This document shows, piece by piece, positions 1-6,000 of a stretch of DNA of 8,628 nt (positions are counted from its first letter, which is position 1; each line of letters opens with the position of its first letter). Source of the DNA: Verrucomicrobiales bacterium. Its GTDB lineage: Bacteria; Verrucomicrobiota; Verrucomicrobiia; Verrucomicrobiales; V1-33. The position numbers and the translations under genes were made by a program. A model generated the notes under the pieces. The model searched no databases. It saw nothing but the letters and a program-made list of their open reading frames with translations, and was not told the origin of the DNA. The stretch is from NCBI GenBank assembly GCA_023253575.1, contig JALRGB010000802.1, positions 1 through 8,628 of the forward strand. The letters run 5' to 3'.

Positions 1-106
1 TTTGCACGTTGCGCATTTCCAGCTGCCGCCAGCCCAGCGTTTGAGCGGCCGTGATTTGCGCGGCCAGCGGTGCACCCGCCTCGTCTCCAATGCCCGTAAG
101 AATCAT
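1..106 (-). CDS. Sugar phosphate isomerase/epimerase-like TIM-barrel protein, N-terminal fragment
   Basis: Only the first 35 codons lie inside the window; the rest continues past the left edge. The start is ATG read from 106 to 104. The N-terminus begins MILTGIGDEAG, then a helix AAQITAAQTLGWRQLEMRNV. The 'TGIGDEAG' strand, 'AQI..AQTLGW' helix and '(L/I)E.R' second strand are the usual opening of xylose-isomerase-like TIM-barrel proteins (AP endonuclease family 2 fold), which are abundant in Verrucomicrobiota and Planctomycetes. Members isomerise or epimerise sugars or sugar derivatives, but the substrate cannot be told from this fragment. No signal peptide is visible, so it is probably cytoplasmic. 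It starts 62 bp after the rhomboid stop on the same strand, so cotranscription is plausible. No clear Shine-Dalgarno sequence precedes the start. The family call is fairly safe; any specific enzyme name would be a guess. Confidence 0.75.
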   Translation of the reverse strand, partial: MILTGIGDEAGAPLAAQITAAQTLGWRQLEMRNVQ

Positions 107-168
107 GCTTTCGATTTTAGCCGCGGTCCCACGCTGGAACAAGCAGAACCGCGATCGCCGGCCCGCGC

Positions 169-1344
169 TTACAAAGAAACCGCCTTCCAGAAAACCCACC
201 CCATCCAGGCGGCCGTGCCAGCAAGGATCGCTGCCGATGTCCAGCCGACAAGAGGGACCCAGACGGCCCGGACCGGAGGCGACACCCGCGGCAGCGTGGC
301 GTTGGCCACCACCCCCAGACCCGCCCCGGCCAGCAACCCGCCCAAATGCGCCGCATTATCAATCACCTTCCAGCCGATCAACCCCAGCAACAACACATAC
401 GCCGCCCACTGCCACAATTGCCGCTGAAAGGCCCGGGGAATGGCGCGCTCCGGCGCCCGGCAAAAGACCAACAAAAACCCCATCAGCCCAAGCACCCCGC
501 CCGAAGCACCCACCGACGGCACGTCCGGCGGCAAAAGATAACCCGCCAACGATCCCCCCAGCGTGGCCACCAGCAAAATCAATGGAATCCAAGCCGCTTC
601 GGTCAACCCCTCCACCCACTGCCCCAGCCGGGACAAGGCCATGGCGTTAAAAACCAAATGCACAATCCCGCCATGTAAAAAGAAACACGTCAGCACCTTC
701 CACCACGCGCCCGCGTTCACTCCCTGCTCATCCATCGCAAAGGCCACAATCGCCCGATTCACACCCGCCGCCTCGCTCAATAGCCAAATCACCACCAACA
801 CGCCAATGATCACATGCGTCGTTTTCGTCGGCGTACACCACGACAGCCAATGCATAAAACGCGAAGCCTCCCCCAACTCCGGAGCATCCGCCACCGTCAT
901 CCGACTCCACTCGCGCTGGCGCACCAAACAGTCGATAATCGGCAACGCAAAAAAAGCACCCCATAACATCGCCAGCCAACTGAATGGCATGCCCAACAAA
1001 CGCTCACCAAAAAAATAGACCCCCACCCCAGTCACCAACGCCCAAGTCGCCTTGCTCCGCAAGACAACCCGCACCCGGGCCAGCTGCGCCTCCCGCAGAA
1101 CATCAAAAACTGCCGACGCCTCACCCGTGGGCACACAACGCCCCAAACCCGGCTGCCACACAAAATGCACATCCTCGTCAGGCCCAAGCGCGACCTCGCG
1201 CCGCAAGTCCTCCAACGTGCACTCCCGCCGACCATGGTCGGAAAGATAGCCATAACTGTCCAACGGGGCCGACGGCAGAAAATCCGGCCGCTGCCATGGC
1301 GGCAGCGGATCAATCGGCACAGGGACAGCAGGAAACGGAGTCAT
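169..1344 (-). CDS. Rhomboid-family intramembrane serine protease
   Basis: The 391-residue polytopic membrane protein has the rhomboid signature in full. A membrane segment carries HGGIVHLVFNAMALSRLG, with His224, His229 and Asn233. The catalytic serine is Ser281 in GASG (279-282), and the partner His333 lies in NAAHLGGLLAG. Rhomboids cleave transmembrane substrates within the membrane using this Ser-His dyad. Hydrophobic segments lie near 100-118, 120-138, 177-195, 214-238, 252-270, 277-296, 309-325, 331-349 and 361-388. That is the six-helix core with two extra helices before it and one after. Residues 1-95 are soluble: a proline-rich start, then a small module (YGYLSDHG ... TLEDLRREV ... 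FVWQPGLG) that loosely resembles GYF_2-like domains; that resemblance is tentative. The ATG at 1344 is the most upstream supported start; the bases before it (CTCCTT on the coding strand) are not a ribosome-binding site. Substrate unknown. Confidence 0.93.
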   Translation of the reverse strand: MTPFPAVPVPIDPLPPWQRPDFLPSAPLDSYGYLSDHGRRECTLEDLRREVALGPDEDVHFVWQPGLGRCVPTGEASAVFDVLREAQLARVRVVLRSKATWALVTGVGVYFFGERLLGMPFSWLAMLWGAFFALPIIDCLVRQREWSRMTVADAPELGEASRFMHWLSWCTPTKTTHVIIGVLVVIWLLSEAAGVNRAIVAFAMDEQGVNAGAWWKVLTCFFLHGGIVHLVFNAMALSRLGQWVEGLTEAAWIPLILLVATLGGSLAGYLLPPDVPSVGASGGVLGLMGFLLVFCRAPERAIPRAFQRQLWQWAAYVLLLGLIGWKVIDNAAHLGGLLAGAGLGVVANATLPRVSPPVRAVWVPLVGWTSAAILAGTAAWMGWVFWKAVSL

Positions 1345-1592
1345 AAGGAGAGATGGTCAGGCCGGGGCACCCACCCCACCCGGGTCAGGTCACAACCCAC
1401 CCTACAGAATGCGCCGCCAGACGCGCAAGCCACCTTGTTTTTTTCGGTAATTGCCACCCATGCGCACCGCAACGACGCCGTCACCATTCCACGCGAGCGC
1501 CCGCTCACCCGGCACTTGCCCCAGACAAATTTCCGCCACATGATGTTCCCGTCTGTCTCTTGTGCTTCATCGCAACCCCCACGCTCCATATC
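1345..1592. other. Divergent intergenic spacer
   Basis: This 248-bp spacer separates the divergent rhomboid (-) and NHL (+) genes, so it should hold promoters for both. On the plus strand, TTGCCC (1517-1522) and CATGAT (1540-1545) are 17 bp apart but match consensus at only 4 of 6 positions each. No good minus-strand promoter was seen. The plus frame stays open back to 1353, but those codons do not look like protein and would bury the Tat signal. Confidence 0.5.
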
Positions 1593-2654
1593 ATGAACCG
1601 CCGCACATTCCTCCGCCACTCCTCCCTCGCCACTACCGCCGCCACCCTAGGCACACCCAACCTCCTTCTTCAGGCCGCCGAGGCCTCCGCCACCCCAGTC
1701 ATCGGCGACGGAGCTTTCAAGTTCGAGTGCCATCATTATTGGGGTCAACTGCCGGATGGCCATCATTACGGTGACGCCACGCACGGAGTCGCCATTGACA
1801 GCCAAGGGTTTATCTATATCTCGCACCAAGGCGGCCCCGGTAGCGTCTTTGTCTTCGATCCCGAAGGAAAATTCGTCCGCTCCATGGCGCCCCAGCACCA
1901 AGGCTACGGTCATGGCATCGACATCCGTCGCGAAGGCAGTGATGACTTTATTTACCTCTCGCCCAATAATTTCGGCCTCCCTCCGGAAAAATGGAACAAA
2001 GCGCAAAAACTCACCGTCAAAGGTGACGTCGTCTGGGAAGGCGGTCCACCACCACAGTCCCACCGCTACGATAAAGGAGAATCATTCAACCCCACCAACA
2101 TCAGCTTCTGCCCAGACGGCGGTTGGCACGTCGGCGACGGTTACGGCAGCAACTTCCTCCACCGCTACGACGCCCAAGGCAATTACCTCTGCACTTTCGG
2201 CGGGAGCGGCAAGGAAAAGGGTCAACTCGCCACCCCCCATGGCCACTGGTTCGACGGACGCAATGGCATCCCGAAAGTCGCTGTCTGTGATCGTGGTAAC
2301 CACCGCATCCAGTACTTCTCTCTCGATGGCCAGTTTCTTTCGGGCATCCCCGATATCGACGGCCCGGCTTCGCTCGACACCCGCGGTGATGTCATGGTTT
2401 GCACCGAAGTCTTTATCGGCCGCCTCGCGTTTCTCGATCCCGAAGGTCGCGTCCTCGCCCGTCTCAACGACGATCCCGCATGGATCAAAACCATCAAGGA
2501 AACCTCAGGCTTCCGCGGTCTGGCCCACAAAGACAAATGGCTGCCAGGAAAATTCGTCCACCCTCATGACGCCACCTTCGATCAACAGGGCAATCTTTTT
2601 GTCACAGAATGGGTGACCGGCGGACGCCTCACCAAGCTGCGGCACGTCGCTTAA
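1593..2654 (+). CDS. Tat-exported NHL-repeat beta-propeller protein
   Basis: The start is set at 1593 because it places a twin-arginine signal at the N-terminus: MNRRTFLRHS followed by an Ala/Thr/Leu-rich stretch to about residue 32. The open frame extends 80 codons further upstream, but those codons give low-complexity sequence and would make the signal internal. The 353-residue product would be exported folded. The body is a run of NHL-type blades: HGVAIDSQGFIYIS with VFVFDPEGKFV (64-86), HGIDI...DDFIYLS (107-113), FLHRYDAQGNYLCTFG (178-193), VAVCDRGNHRIQYFSLDGQF (219-238), MVCTE...LAFLDPEGRVL (258-278) and HPHDATFDQQGNLFVTEW (313-330). This fits a six-bladed propeller. CDRGNHRIQ is the classic NHL loop, also found in the PAL amidating-lyase-like family, but there is no basis for assigning a reaction. 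A ligand-binding or scaffolding role in the periplasm or at the surface is the safe reading. No Shine-Dalgarno sequence precedes the start. Confidence 0.85.
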   Translation: MNRRTFLRHSSLATTAATLGTPNLLLQAAEASATPVIGDGAFKFECHHYWGQLPDGHHYGDATHGVAIDSQGFIYISHQGGPGSVFVFDPEGKFVRSMAPQHQGYGHGIDIRREGSDDFIYLSPNNFGLPPEKWNKAQKLTVKGDVVWEGGPPPQSHRYDKGESFNPTNISFCPDGGWHVGDGYGSNFLHRYDAQGNYLCTFGGSGKEKGQLATPHGHWFDGRNGIPKVAVCDRGNHRIQYFSLDGQFLSGIPDIDGPASLDTRGDVMVCTEVFIGRLAFLDPEGRVLARLNDDPAWIKTIKETSGFRGLAHKDKWLPGKFVHPHDATFDQQGNLFVTEWVTGGRLTKLRHVA

Positions 2655-2724
2655 GTCTGTGCCGGGAGCGCGGAGCCCCAGCTCGGCGGATTTCTCCACG
2701 ACAGCCCCTTCCTTTCTAATCACG

Positions 2725-2744
2725 CCTCGCCGCTTTTGGCGAGG
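2725..2744 (+). terminator. Hairpin downstream of the NHL gene, possible terminator
   Basis: CCTCGCC (2725-2731) and GGCGAGG (2738-2744) form a perfect 7-bp stem with loop GCTTTT, 70 bp after the NHL stop codon. No T-tract follows, so this is not a canonical intrinsic terminator. It may still end or stabilise the 3' end of the plus-strand transcript. Confidence 0.35.
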
Positions 2745-2778
2745 TATCAACGGGGAAATCGTGTTCTGAGTGCATCTG

Positions 2779-2931
2779 AGACACCGACTGGTGTCACGGA
2801 CTGGTGCGCCGCACCGCGATAATTGCGGTGGATCGGGTATGATTCATTCGAGATGATTTGTCGGGGTGTGGTACACCAAATCGCAGACACCCACTCATTT
2901 TCCGCAAGCCCAACAATAAAAGTGGGTGTCT
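2779..2931. repeat. Possible small inverted-repeat-bounded element (MITE-like or structured RNA)
   Basis: An 11-bp motif occurs three times: AGACACCGACT at 2779-2789 (+), AGACACCCACT at 2885-2895 (+), and the exact reverse complement of the latter at 2921-2931. The outermost copies are inverted with one mismatch and bound 153 bp without coding sequence. The second and third copies form a perfect 11-bp stem around a 25-nt loop. The left copy also sits in a GACACC-GACT-GGTGTC hairpin (2780-2795). The flanks TGCATCT (2771-2777) and TGCCTCT (2932-2938) agree at 6 of 7 positions, which could be an imperfect target duplication or chance. No transposase is present. A degenerate palindromic element or a structured 3' UTR are the alternatives. 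Confidence 0.35.
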
Positions 2932-2973
2932 TGCCTCTTTGGACATCAGTTCTTTGCTCGCCGCACCAGCCAT

Positions 2974-3010
2974 AAAAAAACCCGCCGCCTCCCTAAAGGG
3001 TGGCGGCGGG
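2974..3010 (-). terminator. Rho-independent terminator of the LamG gene
   Basis: Read on the minus strand, CCCGCCGCC pairs with GGCGGCGGG (arms at 3002-3010 and 2981-2989). The stem is extended by three further G-C pairs past one mismatch, closes on a 4-nt loop, and is followed at once by seven T residues (A7 at 2974-2980 on the plus strand). It lies 62 bp beyond the LamG stop codon. This is a strong, textbook intrinsic terminator and sets the 3' end of that transcript. There is no matching T-tract for plus-strand transcription. Confidence 0.9.
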
Positions 3011-3030
3011 CTGGAAGAATCCGTGGTTTG

Positions 3031-3056
3031 ATGACCCCATGCGCGCATGGGGTCAT
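3031..3056. repeat. 26-bp perfect palindrome in the LamG 3' UTR
   Basis: The half-site ATGACCCCATGCG (3031-3043) is followed directly by its exact reverse complement (3044-3056), with no spacer. It lies 16 bp after the LamG stop codon and 20 bp before the terminator stem on the minus strand. In RNA it would form an 11-bp stem with a CGCG loop. No T-tract follows, so it is not itself a terminator. It could be an mRNA-end stabiliser or a dimeric protein-binding site. Confidence 0.8.
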
Positions 3057-3072
3057 GAACCCTAATGGATAA

Positions 3073-6000
3073 TTATGGATTCTGCTTCACGCGATAGAAC
3101 AGCGCCAGTGGGGAGCCACCAGGGAAGGTGGACACATTGTGCACGTAGGTCGTGGTGGCGCCGCCGGAGGCGATATTGTCATTCAACTCTACTGGCCATG
3201 TAGCCAGCGTCTGGGATGCCTGCAGCGTGTAGGTGCTGCCAGGTTGGGATTTCCAAGTCAGCGTCAACTGATTGGTGGCCGCATTGTAGCTCACCGAGGT
3301 GAACTCAATCGGCGTACCACCACCGCCCACCAAGGACTTGGCGCTTTCGCCAGCGGCCAGCCGCTGAATCTGCGCTTCAGTGAGGGCTTCGCCAAAGACG
3401 GCGAATTCATCGATCAAACCGCGAGTGGCATTGATACCACCGGATCCGGAAGGTTCAGCGCCGATGGTCAGACGAGTGAAGTCATTAGGTAGCATGGCCG
3501 CGTCTTCTCCGGAGAGAATCATGGTGCCATCGCGCCAGACTTGTTTGCTGCCACCATTCTTTTGGAAGACGAAGTGCTGCCACTCGCCGGCCACCGTTTC
3601 ACCCGGCCCTTCCAAACGCTGCGCTGGTGAGGCGCAACACCCGGCCGTGTCGAAGTAGATGTTGCCATTGGACCATGGCACGTGCGCCTGGAAACCGCGC
3701 TCATTGGCGCTGCTGCTCGGCGAAGAGGCCCAGAACGCGCTGCTGTCACTGGCCGCATCCAGCTTCTGCCAGAAGGAGATGGCCACTTGATCAGGCGGCA
3801 CCTCTCCAGGAGTCGAGTCCGTCATGCGCCAGTAACCCACTGGATTAGAGGCGAGCACGAGGGCGTTGTATGGTTGGGCAGGCGCGGCCGCTTTGGCGTT
3901 GTTGTAGTGGTCAAGGATGACCGCATCGGAGAGAGCCGTGTTGTAGAAAGCCACTTCGTCCGCATCGCCGTTCCAGGCAAAGCCAGCATCCGCACGTGAG
4001 CCGACCGCAAAGGCGCCGGCTACACCCGCCACATACGGCTTCGGATCGCTGGTCACACGCAGCACACCGTCGACATAAAGCCGGGCCACTGTGCCGTCCC
4101 ATGAAGCGACGAGATGAGTCCATGCTCCGGGAGTCGGAGCTGCCCCATTGTTACCAGAGATATTGACGGCGGTGGCCAGACCATCGCTGTAATAGGTCCG
4201 CAGGTTCCAACCCGTGTCGCTTTGATAAATCAGCCACCCCTTACGTGGAGCCGCAAAGTCGCCGGAAGACAGAACGCACGTCAGCGTTCCCGCTGGATTG
4301 GCTGCCGCTGGGTTGACCCACGCTTCCGCCGTCCAAGCACCCGCTGGATTCAACGCTGGATTGAAAGGCACCGCGGTATTTACGACTGATGGCAGATTCA
4401 CCGCCGTATCCGTGCTGCCCGTGAGCGCACCCGGCACCCCGAAGACGGCCGCACCCGGACGCATGTCGCCATCGTCACCGAGTGAACCAAGGTTGGTCAT
4501 CACCTTGCCCTTAGGCACGCCCAGACCAAACCACTTGGCTCCGCTGACGTGCGCCCCATTGTTGCCGCCGGCCACACCGAGGTCCAGCGCACGATCGGTC
4601 GCAGCACCGCTAGCCCCGAGTCCACCGTCGGAAAAGGCCGTGGCATCACCAAAGAAATTGGCTTCAAAACCGTGCTGAAGGTCCCGGGCCACTTTGGGGC
4701 TGGAGTTGTCGTTGAAATCCCAATAAGCAAGGAGATCAAGTTTGGCCGAATCCAGCGCTGGCACGGAGGACTTGAGCGCAGGATTTGAAGGCCACTGAAT
4801 CTCGGTCAAATCAGGCCATTTGTCGCCGTCAGTGTCGCTCTTGTTCGGATCGGTGCCGGTATTGGTCAGGCTCACAAAGGCGCCGGTATTCGTTTCCACG
4901 GTGTCGGTCAAGGCATCGCCATCGGTATCAGCCTTCAATGGATCGGTACCGGTATTGGTCGCACTGACCCAGGTGCCGGTCTTCGTTTCCACACCATCTT
5001 TGAGGGTGTCGCCATCGCTATCCGGATTGTTCGGCAAAGTGCCGCGATTGAACTCCGTGATATTGGTCAAGCCATCGTTGTCAACATCTCCGGCGCGGTC
5101 ATCGACATTTGGATTGAGGCCGTTGGCCAATTCATAGGCATCTTGCATGCCATCGCCGTCGGCGTCCGCATTCGGCGGAACCAAGGCCGGATCGTTCGGC
5201 TTGGTACCGGCAAAAAGCAGGGCAATTTGCGCGTCGGTCAGCGCGTCCGCATAGACAGCAACGTCGTCAATCAGTCCAGCCATGTTCAAAGTACCGCCAT
5301 CGGTACCCATGAAGAACCGCGTGAAATTCGTCGCCAGAGGAGAGGTATTGGTGCCCTCTTTGATTTTCACCCCATTGACCCAGATGGCCTTGGTGTTGCC
5401 GTTCTTGTTCAGCACAACGTGCTCCCACACTCCGGGAGTCAGGCCGCCAGCAACATCAATCCGCTGCGTGCCGCCATCGCAACAACCGCTCGTGTCGAAA
5501 TAGATGTTACCATTCGACCATGGAGAGTGCACATTAATGCCGCGCTCCACCGTCGCCGCCTGCGCATACATGGAAGACGAATCCGGCGTACCCGACAGGT
5601 TTTGCCAGAACGAGATCGCCACTTGATTTTGCGCACCCGCGATATTCAAGAAGCCGCCGCCCTCCACAATGACCCCAGTGCCGCTGTTGCCGGCAGCACC
5701 CATGTCCACCGCCTTGTCGCCAGGCTGGCCAGTGCGACCGCCCGCATCAGCACTATAGAGAGTGCCTTCTTTCAACGTACCCGGGAAATTCCGGACTTTG
5801 TCCAACGTTTCGGTCGGATTGCCGTCGTTGTTGAAATCCCAGTAGGCCAACAAATCCAGCAGACCTGGACGCAGCGGACGCGACGACTCGTTGGTCGGGT
5901 TCGAGCTGCTGTACAAGGCTTCTGCCCCATCGCCAAATCCATCACCATCACTGTCGGCCACCAACGGATTGGTGCCTGCAGCCGTGGCACTTACAAAAAC

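Larger units (their letters stand above)
2655..3072. other. Convergent intergenic region rich in inverted repeats
   Basis: This 418-bp gap lies between the 3' ends of the NHL gene (+) and the LamG gene (-). No credible coding sequence was found on either strand. It holds several hairpins, listed separately: 2725-2744, an IR-bounded stretch at 2779-2931, the minus-strand terminator at 2974-3010 and a perfect palindrome at 3031-3056. Smaller hairpins lie inside the IR-bounded stretch: GGTGC/GCACC (2803-2815), CACCGC/GCGGTG (2812-2830) and GGTGT/ACACC (2865-2877, extended outward by GATTT/AAATC). Confidence 0.7.

Noticed and set aside
51..650. Plus-strand open frames opposite the rhomboid gene
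   Set aside because: Their Pro/Arg/Thr-rich translation is the reverse-strand shadow of hydrophobic Leu/Gly/Ala codons in the membrane protein.
1353..1592. Upstream 80-codon extension of the NHL gene
   Set aside because: The residues are His/Pro/Arg-rich and do not look like protein, and the twin-arginine signal would no longer be N-terminal. The start at 1593 is preferred.
2725..2744. Hairpin considered as a strong intrinsic terminator for the NHL gene
   Set aside because: No T-tract follows on the plus strand, and no A-tract precedes it to act for the minus strand, so it is reported only as a weak candidate.
2794..3048. 84-codon minus-strand open frame in the intergenic region
   Set aside because: It runs through the intrinsic terminator and the palindrome, shows no domain, and starts within the palindrome. 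Chance open frame.
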